Positions 35,990 through 46,504 of a stretch of DNA of 64,000 nucleotides are shown in pieces. The stretch is taken from positions 4,067,397 to 4,131,396 of the forward strand of contig JABRWF010000007.1 of the NCBI GenBank assembly GCA_018343915.1, in the 5' to 3' direction. Position 1 is the first letter of the stretch. Each line of letters begins with the position of its first letter. The DNA is from Agroathelia rolfsii (taxonomy: Eukaryota > Basidiomycota > Agaricomycetes > Amylocorticiales > Amylocorticiaceae). The notes under the pieces are model-generated. The model worked only from the letters and a program-made list of their open reading frames with translations, ran no database searches and had not been told where the DNA came from. A program made the translations under genes and the position numbers.

Positions 35990-37282
35990 TTAAAAACCCA
36001 ATTTGTCTTTTAGGGCTGCAATCATCTGACCCTGTTCCTGAATCATGTTAAACATGTCATCCTGGGTCATAGGGCTACTGGTTGGCTCTTGGACTGTTGG
36101 TTGTGGTAATGGTGTTGGTGCTGATACTGCTGCCACCTTTTGGAAAGGGTTGTTTGAGCTGCCCTTATCAGCTTTTGGACTCCTACAGTCCCGTGCTATG
36201 TGCCCTTTCTTCTGGCAGTTATAACAGACAATGTCTTTTTATCTGAATGGATTGTTGGATTGTGTAGTTGGGTTATTTTACATTGCAGCCACTTGTAATG
36301 AGGAGGTCTACTGAGCAGAACCTGCACTTAGGAACGGGTTTTTTGATGTATTGGGTGTCCTTCCCAATATAGTAGCTAAAATGTCCATTGTGTTAGGGTC
36401 ATTTCGCTGGAGATCAGACTGGGGGTTATTATTGTACTAGTACTTCCTACTGGATAACATCTCTTCCTTCATCAGATTAACTTCTACATCATATGCTGCA
36501 TTCATTAATTTGGTTAAGGTGGATGTGTCTCTATCCCAGCCTGTGATGATGCGCTATAGCTTGACGTTCATTCTTTCTAGGTACTTTTCCCTTAGGTCAT
36601 CATTTGATAACCCTGTTCTCTTGCCTAATAGCATGAATGCCATTCCAAAGTTTCTTGTGGATGTGGTTCCCTGCTGTAGGTGATGCAACTGATCTCTTGC
36701 TGCCACTTTTTCATCAAAGGCCCCAAAAAGGGACTTGAAACTATTAATTACTTCCTGGTATGTAACAGGTCTAGATACCCAGTTTTATAGTCCTAGTTCC
36801 ATGTACCACAGGCTGGACCAAGCCATGGCGCCTTTCACCATTAAACCCAATAGGTACTTGACCTTCTCCTCATCTGTAACATATACCCTTGGATTCAATT
36901 CCAGGTACGCTTGGAATTTTTGAAGGAATGGGTAATAGTTTACCCATTGTCCATCAAAGATGGGTGGTGCATGCCCTATCTCCTTAGGCTTGCCTTGTGA
37001 CTCGCTCTGTTGTTGCATCCATTGCATCATCATGGTTTGATTTTGGATAAGTTGCTGCATCAAGGCAGCATTGTCAACTTGTTAAGCCATTGGTGACTGA
37101 GGTCGAGGGGAATTATGTACGGATGTATGTGTGGATGGGAATGGAGGGAAGAAGGTGGGATTTTCTTCATCCAAGGATTCTTCTTTAGATGATTCTGCTT
37201 CTGAAGCTTCTTCTTCCGATTCAGGATAAGGAGGGGTGGGTTCATGTGGTGGATTTAGGTGTGAAATGATGGGCAAGCTCAA
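35990..37282 (-). pseudogene. Ty3-f gag, several stops
   Basis: Starts MSLPIISHLNPPHEP. Glu/Ser-rich N-terminus, Gln/Met-rich stretch (LIQNQTMMMQWMQQQ), capsid domain (FDGQWVNYYPFLQKFQAYLE), zinc knuckle CYNCQKKGHIARDC near 36225-36180, end ALKDKLGF. At least six in-frame stops (for example near 37082, 36785 and 36555). Same frame throughout. Confidence 0.85.
35993..35999 (-). promoter_or_regulatory. -1 ribosomal frameshift site G GGT TTT, Ty3-f
   Basis: Gag ends TTG GGT TTT TAA. The -1 frame reads on into MANATDQF and the protease. The same heptamer as in Ty3-c, -d and -e despite strongly diverged proteins. Confidence 0.75.
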
Positions 37283-37692
37283 TAGTGAATACTGGAGACT
37301 TCCAAAGTGATTTATACAAGAATAAAGTTTTTGTGTTTGCCCTTTGAGCTAGGCCTAATTCTACTAATGTATACTACTTGTTCTGGGCTACTTGTAGTGA
37401 CCAGAGTCTTTCTCATCTATCCACTTGGGTGATGTTCCCTTTAATAGCTTGAAAAAACCAATGCAACTATGGATACTAATACCACTTGCAAGCTAGCCAA
37501 GAATACTCCCAGAAACAAGAGATGTGCAAAGATAAAAGGCTACTACTTTTTGTATGTATATTGACTGTGGTAGTCTACAAAATTTTGTATAGTAGTTGGT
37601 TCTTTTGCTCAAAATAATGTGGCTCACTACACCACCTCTAGTGCACAAAGCAACTAGTGCAGAAAGGGATAAAAAGGGGAGATTCGTTCTAA
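37283..37692 (-). other. Ty3-f leader and primer-binding site
   Basis: No gene seen. The primer-binding site is at 37680-37690 (minus strand AGAACGAATCT), two bases from the LTR. It matches over 11 bases the reverse complement of the LTR-6 R start AGATTCGTTCT (43289-43299 in another copy). This is a different sequence from LTR-1/2, with the complementarity kept. Confidence 0.78.
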
Positions 37693-38644
37693 TGTCAAGA
37701 GCACACCTAACTCTTGTTACCGAACTCAACCTAAGTCTATGTCAACCCCTTAAAGGTACAGGGTAGCCAAGTATCAGCTTTTTTACAACTCCTAAGACTA
37801 GGGATGCATGGGTGTACACTTCCTTGCACTGTTGTAGCTGTCACTCAAACTTGAGTCTTTGTATCACCAAGCTTTACTCCAAGTCTACAAGACTTTCAAG
37901 TGAGGTCTATACTTGGAGCATAAATTGTCTTGTGTTTGCCACTAGGCATGCGATGTATCTTAACCACGACAAGTGTGGGGCAATGCCTTTACTTGCTTGA
38001 GTGCACTTAGCACTATGAGTGTGTATATAGAAACGCAAATGGTCACCCAAGGGGCTAGACCTATCTTATGCATTCTAACGTAGAGGAGCACAGAGCAACC
38101 TTTAAACAATAAGTAGCACTGAGCACGCTTATTACCTCCTAGCACAAAGTAGAGAGGATTTGGGTGGAGGGGAGAGAGAGAAGGGGAGATAGGCTCTAAT
38201 AGCCTAGAGAGGGAAAGAGCTCTGAAGATAAAGTTTTTATTATATTAGCATGTATCTAATACAAAGCACTACTGTACTTACCTAAAGATGAAGAGAACAA
38301 ATCTAAGGTCTTCAGGTAGAGGCACTACAGGGTTATATATTAATTCTACCTGGTCTGTGCACAGTTTACATGGTCTGTGCATGGTGATACTAAGTATGGT
38401 GTGATATTGCACCATCATGATCCAGACTCATGTTCTGGACTTCTTATATAATATGTCATATGACTAGTGGTCACATGATGGCTAGTCACATGGTTGACTG
38501 GTCATATAACTTGTTTAGTCATCAGAGTATGTGCTTATGTAATATACAATATATACATCAAAAAATAGAGAAAAATCAGGAAAAATTCAGAAAAATAATG
38601 AAAAATTCAAAAGAAAATTATAATATAACAAGCAACTCATAACA
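37693..38644 (-). repeat. LTR-6, 5' LTR of Ty3-f
   Basis: 952 bp; plus-strand reading TGTCAAGAGC ... CTCATAACA. It interrupts an LTR-3 fragment on the right. AT-rich through loss of CpG compared with the copy at 42927-43902. Confidence 0.9.
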
Positions 38645-38902
38645 AGAACCAGTATCCATTAGGAGTTGGTCAGTGATCAGAGGTTTGTACTCCGGAGCTA
38701 TGCAGAATGGTGAACAGGAAACGTACAACTTACGATTACTCCTATAGCATGTGGCTTAGTCACATGAGGGCCAATCATAGGACTGCTCACTACCTACAGA
38801 CCATGCTCTGAGGGTAATATAATGAAAGAAAATGAAACGAAATATAATACATTGTTTAAATAATAACAAAAAATTCATAGTCCAAAATTCCAACTCATAA
38901 CA
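38645..38902 (-). repeat. LTR-3 fragment (U3 start)
   Basis: Reverse complement of the first about 260 bp of LTR-3, ending CTCATAACA. The rest should lie left of Ty3-f, outside the window. Confidence 0.8.
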
Positions 38903-39219
38903 CTGAGTGTGGAACCTCCATATCACGACCTGCCAATGCACCTGGCCGCTGAACATCCCAATCGCATACATCGACACACGCAAACATCTACGATGGAGCC
39001 ACTGGCGACATCCTCCCTTCTGCGTCACCATGTGTCCCGTGCATCGGAAGCGTTTCCGATGTGTCTGCCAACGTTTCCCCGTAGCCATGTGTACAGCGCC
39101 TTCCTGCACTTCCTTCCCATCATCGATGCGCTTCTGTCCATCAGAGCGTTCCACATGCCGACTGGCCTTCTTGACAACATTCCCCGAGTCGCCATGTGCC
39201 TGCACCAGCGGATCCTTCC

Positions 39220-40556
39220 TATCATGAGTTGGAAAATATGGACAGAATTTTTGCAAATTATTTAATTTTTATTGGAACTATTTTTACGAATTTTCATCTC
39301 CTTTTATCTTTTTCTTTTATTACCCTTAGGGCGTGGACTGTAGGCAGTGAATGGTCAGGTGATTGGCCCTCATGTGACTAAGCCGCACGCTACAGGAGTA
39401 ATCGTGAGTTGTGCATTTCCTGTTCACCATTCCGCACAACTCCGGAGTACAAACCTCCGACCACTAACCGATTCCTAACGGATACTAGTTCCGTTATACA
39501 CCTCCGAGCTTCTGCTCCCGAGCTCCTGCGGAGCTCCGCTCCTGAGCGCAGAACCTCCGGAAGTGTTGTATCTCCGTACGGCTGCCTGTCGGAGTTAGGG
39601 AAAAGGTCTTCCCCTGCATAATCTACTTCCTCTATTCTTTGCCTCTGCAGCGGAACTAGCGTGGAGCTTCTGCAAGTAGTATAAGTAGTCTATGTAACTT
39701 GTCCTGAAAGGCCAGCTTTGACCTTTTCGCCTTCAGGCAAGTATTATATGTTTGTATTTCTCTTATAGTATTACTCAATAAAACTTTGCCTTCAGGGTTC
39801 ATTCTGCAGGGCCTAGCCTGTCTCAGCTATTGCCTACACTCATACTGGAGGTGGTGGAAATCCCCTCAAGTAAGTTACGAAGTTTGTCGGAATAAGAGTC
39901 GGAGCCTCGGACATAAGTACGGAAGAGTACCCAGTGTTGCCCTTCAATAAATTAGGGAACATATCTGTGGGAAAACCTTATTTGTGCAGTACTTAGATTT
40001 TAGTGTTAGGAGTATACACTTTGCACAGTCAAGGAGTGTACCCTTGACATTAGGTCAAAGCTGGCCTTTCAGGACAAGTTACATAGACTACTTATACTAC
40101 TTGCGGAAGCTCCGCGCTAGTTCCGCTGCAGAGGCAAAGAATAGAGGAAGTAGATTATGTAGGGGAAGACCTTTTCCCTAACTCTGACAGACAGCCGTGC
40201 GGAGATACAACACTTCCGAAGGTTCCATGCTCAGGAGCGGAGCTCCGCAGGAGCTTGGGAGCGGAAGCTCGGAGGTGTGTAACGGAACCAGTATCCATTA
40301 GGAATCGGTCAGTGGTCGGAGGTTTGTACTCCGGAGTTGTGCGGAATGGTGAACAGGAAACGCACAACTCACGATTACTCCTGTAGCGTGCGGCTTAGTC
40401 ACATGAGGGCCAATCACCTGACCGTTCACTGCCTACAGTCCACGCCCTAAGGGTAATAAAAGAAAAAGATAAAAGGAGATGAAAATTCGTAAAAATAGTT
40501 CCAATAAAAATTAAATAATTTGCAAAAATTCTGTCCATATTTTCCAACTCATGACA
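39220..40556. mobile_element. Palindromic LTR-3 insertion: LTR plus inverted U3 joined at the self-priming site
   Basis: A complete LTR-3 (39220-40049) is followed by TT, the primer-binding 11-mer AGGTCAAAGCT (40052-40062) and then, instead of an internal domain, the exact inverted copy of U3 to 40556. The two arms, 39220-39724 and 40052-40556, are both 505 bases, without indels and with about 19 differences by eye, all transitions. The loop is 327 bases. Both outer ends are U3 ends (TATCATGAG, a mutated TGTCATGAG, and CTCATGACA). The 5-bp target duplication CTTCC lies at 39215-39219 and 40557-40561, and the undivided target is seen in the sister LTR-4 near 32308. It was therefore integrated as one molecule. 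Confidence 0.88.
39680..39724 (+). promoter_or_regulatory. LTR-3 TATA box and self-primer
   Basis: TATAAGTAG at 39680 and R start AGCTTTGACCT at 39714-39724, 34 bases downstream. The complement follows the LTR at 40052-40062. Confidence 0.7.
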
Positions 40557-42138
40557 CTTCCTATCTTGGAAGATTGCACTTGGACTCTCCTCTTGATCGC
40601 ACTCTGATTGACGATCAGACCGCCAATGGTTCCAAAGGAAGGCACCCCCGCCTTTGTGCACAGCGTGGCACAACTACCAGAGTGCACAGCGCACGCTATT
40701 CCTTATTGTCTTTATTGTTTTCCCTTCATTTCTTTATTTATCTTTCTGCGACTACTGTATTCTAGTATATAGTACTGTACTTGATGTAGTAGATACAGTA
40801 GTCGGAAAATTAAGTGTGTTCAGCCCTAAACAAGCTCTACACCTGCTGCATAGCCAGCGGTCAACCTGTGGACTTGAGCATCCTCAAGTACCTCATTCTG
40901 TCTCTCTCTCTGGCTGATCATCTCTTGCTCTATGCCTGATCTCACTGGACCTCCCGCTCAACCTGCCATATGTCTGACTGCTCACCGCACCACCCGTATC
41001 GCCGCAGGCCCTGAGATATCGAAGAGGCGTCTCTACAAACCTACAGGGCTGCCATCCGGCAGTGAGTCGCTTAGCAGTTAGCGCCCCAGGGGCATTGCCG
41101 CACTGCTCAAGCTAGCTGCGAAGGTAGCTCTTGACACTCCGGAAGTGTTGTATCTCTGCACGGCTATCCATCAGAGTTAGGGAAAAGGTCTTCCCTTGTA
41201 TAATCTACTTCCTCTATTCTTTGCCTCTGCATCAGAACTAGCGTGGAGCTTCTGCAAGTAGTATAAGTAGTCTATGTAACTTGTCCTGAAAGGCTAGCTT
41301 TGACCTCTTTGCCTTCAGGCAAGTATTATATGTTTGTATTTCTCTTATAGTATTACTCAATGAAACTTTGCCTTCAGGGTTCATTCCACAGGGCCTAGCC
41401 TGTCTTAGCTATAACATACACTCACACCAGAGGTGGTGGAAATCCCCTCAAGTAAGTTACAAAGTTTGTCAGAATAAGAGTCGGAGCCTTAGACATAAGT
41501 ACAGAAGAGTACCCAGTGTTGCCCTTCAATAAATTAGGGAACATATCTGTAGGAAAACTATATTTGTGCAGTACTTAGATTTTAGTGTTAGAAGTATACA
41601 CTTTGCACAGTCAAGGAGTGTACCCTTGACACATTGGTGGGTCATGATAGCAGGCAACATCTTGACATATGTGTAACTGGCTATGATTAGCCCCATGTGA
41701 CAGGAGTACTTGTGACAAGTGTATATTAGGAAGGTGGAGTCTAGATTATTCCTTTTCATCAAAAGGTCTAGACTCAGGAACTAGGGATGTTCCAATCACT
41801 ATGCAATTACTAAGGAGTACTAGACTTATCTTTCTGATCAGTTGCTCATCAGACTTAGTCATAAAGCACTGCCCCTGTATTCTAGTCATTTCTGCTTACG
41901 AACCCTGCTGTACACAGTGTGATAAAATGCAAGCCTCAGACCAGTTCAGACACAGACTCAGTAGAGAATAAAATTCTGCTTGTCTTGTACAGTGTCGTTA
42001 TATTGTTATGAGTTGGACTTTTGTACTATAAATTTTTCATTATTATTCAAACAATGTATTATATTTCTTTTCATTTTCTTTTATTACCCTCAGAGCATGG
42101 TCTATAGGCAGTGAGCAGTCCTATGATTGGCCCTCATG

Positions 42139-43970
42139 TGTCATGAGTTGATCTTGTGGCCTATCCTGTTCTCCTAATTTTTCTATATTTTCTACTATTT
42201 TTCTTGAATTTATATCTTTTGATTTGAGTGTATAGGCTTTATTTCTTTATTTTTGGTTTATTACTGCTTTGTTCATATGGTACTGTACTTCATTTGGGTA
42301 TGCTTCCTGATCTTCTGATGTACATCATTGATCTGCTTCTTCCATCTTTGATGCTTCTTCTATTATTGATCTTTCTCATACTGTACTTCTGTTCTAACTC
42401 CTCTGATCCTTTCTCTTTCCTTTCTTCTATTTCCCTTGATGTGGAGTTAAGGACTATTCTTAGAGTACTTGTAAACAGTATATAGAGGCCTGCCCTTGGG
42501 CCTTTGCAATCCAGCTTGACCACCTTTTGCCCTTTGAGTCATTCTCACTCACACCTGAAAGTTCTCATCTCCCACTCTCTCTCTTGTGTGTTTTACCCCC
42601 CCCCATCATCATCTTTGAATTGTTATACCTAGACCCCAAGGTTAAGGGGATATGCTGTAACTCCATGCTCTAAGGGAGTATAATACTGAGTGAAAGCATG
42701 TGTCACCATGATGTGTGAACATGGACTCCTAGGATCAGGGAGTATAAAGAATTGTGTCTAGTCCAAGACAGCATGTCCCATCTGGCAAAGGGACTTTAAA
42801 GAATACCAGTGATTATATGTTGCATGGAAGCCTTCATGAAATAGTGGGAGACCTTGCCTCTAGGTCTTTAAACATGAGTTGCACCTCTCTACTGGGGGAG
42901 AATAAAGATATCAGTAGTACCCCCCCTGTTACGAGTTGCTCATTGTATTATAATTTTATTCCGAATTCTTCACTATTTTTCTGATTTTTTCCTGATTTTT
43001 CTCTATTTTCTGATGTATATATTGAATATTACATAAGCACGCCCTCTGATGACTAAGCAGTCATGTGACCAGTCAACCATGTGACTGGCCATCATGTGAC
43101 CACTAGTCATGTGACATATTATGTAAGCAGAGTCTAGAATATGGGTCCAGATCATGACACCATTTTAGATTCACTATAATGGCGCAATATCACGCCATAC
43201 TTAGCATTACTGCGCACAGACCATGTAACTGCGCACAGACCAGGTAGAATTAGTATATAACCCTGTAGTGCCTCTACCTGAAGACCTCAGATTCGTTCTC
43301 TTCGTCTTCAGGTAAGCACAGTAGTGCTATGTATTAAGTAAATGCTAACATAATAAAAAACTTCGTCTTCAGAGTCCATCGTCTCTATAGGCTACTTGAG
43401 CCTGTCTCCCCTCTCTCTCTCCCTTTCTCCACAAATCCTCTTTGCTCTGTGCTAGGAGGTAGCAAGTGTGCTCTGTGCTGCTTGTTGTCTAGAGGCTGCT
43501 TTGTGCTCCTCTACGTTAGAACGCATAAGACAGGTCCAGCCCATTGGGTGACCATTTGCATTTCTGTATACGAAATCATCGTGCTTAGTGCACTTAAGAG
43601 AACAAAGGCAGTGCCCTGCGTTCTTCGCGGTTAAGATACATCGCACGCCTAATAGCATACACAAGACAGTTTGTGTTCCGCGTGTAGACCTCGCTTGAAA
43701 GTCTAGCAGACTTGGAGTAAAGCTTGGTGACACAAGGACTCGAACTTGCGTGACAGTTGTGACAGCGCAAGGAAGTGTACACCTGCGCGTCCCTAGCCTT
43801 GGGAGTTGTAAAACAGCCGTTACTTGGCTACCCCGTACCTTTGAGGGGTTAACGTAGGCTTAGGTTGAGTTTTGGTGACAAGAGTCTGGTGTGCTCTTGA
43901 CACCCCCCTTTGCCTAGCCTTCCCAGGCTAGATATGTTTGGTTGGTTTGAGTCATGAGTGACTCATGACA
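42139..43970 (+). repeat. LTR-5 solo LTR, split by LTR-6
   Basis: Perfect target duplication TCATG at 42134-42138 and 43971-43975. Interrupted by LTR-6 at its C-run. Ends GAGTGACTCATGACA. Confidence 0.9.
42927..43902 (+). repeat. LTR-6 solo LTR, best-preserved copy
   Basis: 976 bp, TGTTACGAGTTGC ... GTGCTCTTGACA, target duplication CCCCC. TATATAA at 43254-43260, R start AGATTCGTTCT at 43289-43299 (35 bases), predicted R-U5 intron 43312-43372 (CAG|GTAAGC, branch GCTAACA, acceptor CGTCTTCAG). U3 twin motif CTGCGCACAGACC twice at about 43210-43241. Confidence 0.9.
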
Positions 43971-45143
43971 TCATGTGACTAAGCCGCACACTACAGGAGT
44001 AATTGTGAGTTGTGCATTTCCTGTTCACCATTCTGCACAACTCCAGAGTACAAACCTCCGACCACTGACTGATTCCTAATGGATACTGGTTCTGCTATAC
44101 ACCTTTGAGCTTCCGCTCCAGAGTGCAGAGCCTCCGCAAGGTGTTGTATCTCTGTATGGCTGCCCGTTGGAGTTAGGGAAAAGGTCTTCCCCTGCATATT
44201 CTACTTTCTCTTTGTCTTTCCTCTGCATCAGAACTAGTGTGGAGCTTTTGTAGTAGTATAAGTAGTGTATATAACTTGTCCTGAAAGGCTAGCTTTGACC
44301 TCTTTGCCTTCAGGCAAGTATTCAGGTTGTATTTTATTAAAGTAGATTACTAATAAAATCTTTGCCTTCAGGGTTCATTAACCTCTGGGCCTAGCCCCAT
44401 GTCTTAGCACACCATCACATTTAATTGGTAGGGTGAAATTCCCTAGAGTAACTAGTTAGACATGTGACGTATGATTTAGAGTCTCCAGAACCTCCACCCT
44501 CCTCCAACAAAAGTCTTCGGAGCTTTGTAAGATACAAGGAGAGTACCCTTGCTACCCTCAATAGATTAAGGGGATTAGGTAGTGTGGGAAAACTTGTATT
44601 TTAGGTACTTTGTTCAGTATTAGGAGATTATTTTGATTATCTCCGCATAGTCAAGAGTGATCCCTTAACACATATGGAGTTAAATGGATAAGTAGCTACT
44701 ACAAAATTGCAATGCTACTCTAGTCTATAGTCACATGTCACAATGTCACAGATTGTACCACAATATATAGACCATCAAGGCTGTGCATAGGCCCTTCATT
44801 TTGTGTATAAATACAAGCCTGTAGCCCTTACCTAAACCTTAGCTTTGACCTTCTTGCCTTTAGGTAAGGGCACCCCCCCCTTGTACTTAAATACATACTA
44901 ACTAATATATATTCTTGCCTTCAGGCTTATATTTATCCTAGCCCCCCCTTCACTCTCACTCTCTCCTCTCCCTTATTAAGTGTAAGGCCTTTAGGGCAAC
45001 TTAGTAAGTATATATGTAGGCCTTAATATAAGAAGGCATAAGTCATAAGTCCTTAATATATCAGAGGGCACATACATGAGCAAAAGCCCTATTTATTTAG
45101 GCCTAGGCAGTAAAAAGACCTAGCAGACATATGTAGATCACAG

Positions 45144-45999
45144 TGTCATGGGTCACTCATGACTCAAACCAACCAAACACATCTAGCCTGGGAAGGCTAG
45201 GCAAAGGGGGAGGGGGTACTGCTGATATCTTTAATCTCCCCCAGTAGAGAGGTGCAACTCATGTTTAAAGACCTAGAGGCAAGGTCTCCCACTGTTTCAT
45301 GAAGGCTTCCATGCAACATATAATCACTGGTATTCTTTAAAGTCCCTTTACCAGATGGGACATGCTGTCTTGGACTAGACACAATTCTTTATACTCCCTA
45401 ATCCTAGGAGTCCATGTTCACACATCATGGTGACACATGCTTTCACTCAGTATTATACTCCCTTAGAGCATGGAGTTACAGCATATCCCCTTAACCTTGG
45501 GGTCTAGGTATAACAATTCAAAGATGATGATGGGGGGGGGGGTAAAACACACAAGAGAGAGAGTGGGAGATGAGAACTTTCAGGTGTGAGTGAGAATGAC
45601 TCAAAGGGCAAAAGGTGGTCAAGCTGGATTGCAAAGGCCCAAGGGCAGGCCTCTATATACTGTTTACAAGTACTCTAAGAATAGTCCTTAACTCCACATC
45701 AAGGGAAATAGAAGAAAGGAAAGAGAAAGGATCAGGGGAGTTAGAACAGAAGTACAGTGTGGGAAAGATCAATGATAGAAGAAGCATCAAAGATGGGAGA
45801 AGCAAATCAATGATATACATCAGAAGATCAGGAAGCATACCCAAATGAAGTACAGTACCATATGAACAAAGCAGCAATAAACCAAAAATAAAGAAATAAA
45901 GCCTATGCACTCAAATTAAAAGATATAAATTCAAGAAAAATAGTAGAAAATGTAGAAAAATTAGGAGAACAGGATAAGCCATAAGATCAACTCATGACA
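45144..45999 (-). repeat. LTR-5 solo LTR, reverse
   Basis: 856 bp; plus-strand reading TGTCATGGGTCACTC ... CTCATGACA. Flanks CACAG / CATGG are a decayed target duplication (two transitions). Inserted in the LTR-2 copy of 41632-46277. Confidence 0.87.
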
Positions 46000-46277
46000 C
46001 ATGGTGGGCTAAGCCATCTGTCCTCAGTAAGAAGTACTTGGAAGTTCTATTTAATGCAAAGGAAGTACATGGGAAGCTACTGGCTAGAGTACTGACCACA
46101 ACCCTAGCAAAGTAGAACCAAGAGTGCCCTATTACAAAAGGCAGCAACAGGAGTATGTGAGCATCTGAATAAAATACCAAACAAGTAGTACATGTAAAAC
46201 CTGGCCTCATAGCCCACCTATGTACCTTACAAGTGGGTTGTGACATTTAGTATAAGTCAAGTGCATAAGCCTTGACA

Positions 46278-46504
46278 ATAATAGTTCTATATTCTAGACT
46301 TGCTTACATAATATGTTACATGACTAGTGGTTACATGATGGCTAGTCACATGATTGACTGGTCACATAACATGCTTAGTCATCAGAGTATTTACTTATGT
46401 AATATACAATATATACATCAAAAAATCAAGAAAATTCAGGGAAAAATAGGAAAAATAACAGAAAATTCGAAATAAAATTATAGTACAGCGATCGACTCGT
46501 AACA
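46278..46504 (-). repeat. LTR-6 fragment, outermost layer of the stack
   Basis: Reverse complement of LTR-6 U3, ending GACTCGTAACA. It marks the boundary to host DNA at 46505. Confidence 0.8.

Larger units (their letters stand above)
31855..35999 (-). pseudogene. Ty3-f pol: protease, RT, RNase H, start of integrase
   Basis: One frame with many stops. Protease SAMIDSRAIS (DSG changed to DSR), [31 protein letters not shown], intact YVYIDDIIIA, RNase H SQIETDASGYATGGV and DIWDKEMLAIIQAL. After the LTR-4 insertion the frame resumes at 32005-31855 with integrase N-terminal sequence (GLQDWETEDG-like, then VFVPPNKNLKEKILAKYHD) and is cut by Ty3-b. Stops fall near 35631, 35400, 35217, 34975, 34808 and 34155. 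A dead relic related to the chromodomain elements. Confidence 0.88.
31855..38644 (-). mobile_element. Ty3-f retrotransposon (LTR-6 family), 3' end outside window
   Basis: 5' LTR (LTR-6) at 37693-38644, gag 37282-35990, pol from 35999 leftward, split by LTR-4 (32011-33900) and cut at 31855 where Ty3-b inserted in integrase. It is more decayed and AT-richer than the inner elements, which agrees with its outer, older place in the stack. Confidence 0.87.
38921..41136 (+). repeat. LTR-4 solo LTR, split by a palindromic LTR-3
   Basis: 874 bp without the insert, matching 32011-33900. The terminal TG is now TA (TATCACGACC). Target duplication CTCCA / CTCCG with one transition. It offers the uninterrupted target for dating the palindrome. 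Confidence 0.87.
38903..41631 (+). repeat. LTR-3 fragment split by LTR-4
   Basis: 18 bases at 38903-38920 and the remainder (41137-41631, ending CCCTTGACA) belong to one LTR-3, separated by LTR-4. Its left half was removed to beyond the window by the reverse LTR-3 and everything nested in it. Confidence 0.75.
42004..44670 (+). repeat. LTR-3 solo LTR, split by LTR-5
   Basis: 42004-42138 plus 43976-44670, 830 bp in total, the canonical length. Ends TGTTATGAG and CCCTTAACA (TTGACA changed). Target duplication TATAT / CATAT. Confidence 0.85.
41919..44761. other. Unassigned short insert around LTR-3 (about 175 bp in two parts)
   Basis: 41919-42003 and 44671-44761 belong to none of my LTR families and are joined if LTR-3 is removed. 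It starts TGTGATAAAATG and contains a duplicated GTCACA. No gene is seen. It may be a small unknown element or an LTR-2 variant. Confidence 0.4.
41632..46277 (+). repeat. LTR-2 copy, left-truncated and twice interrupted
   Basis: LTR-2 pieces at about 41650-41918, 44762-45143 and 46000-46277 (end AAGCCTTGACA). The first bases are absent or unrecognisable. Heavily CpG-depleted (for example TGTACACAG for TGCGCACAG), so an old copy. Confidence 0.78.

Noticed and set aside
43730..43765. Possible tRNA T-arm-like GGACTCGAACTTGCG
   Set aside because: It is part of LTR-6 with no matching acceptor, D or anticodon arms around it, and it is absent as such in the other LTR-6 copy.
25371..45910. ORFs of about 85 codons starting MYRIYFFIFGLLLLC with a hydrophobic N-terminus
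   Set aside because: Found in every LTR-5 copy upstream of its TATA box, with an equally long frame on the opposite strand. The hydrophobic look comes from T-rich U3 DNA.
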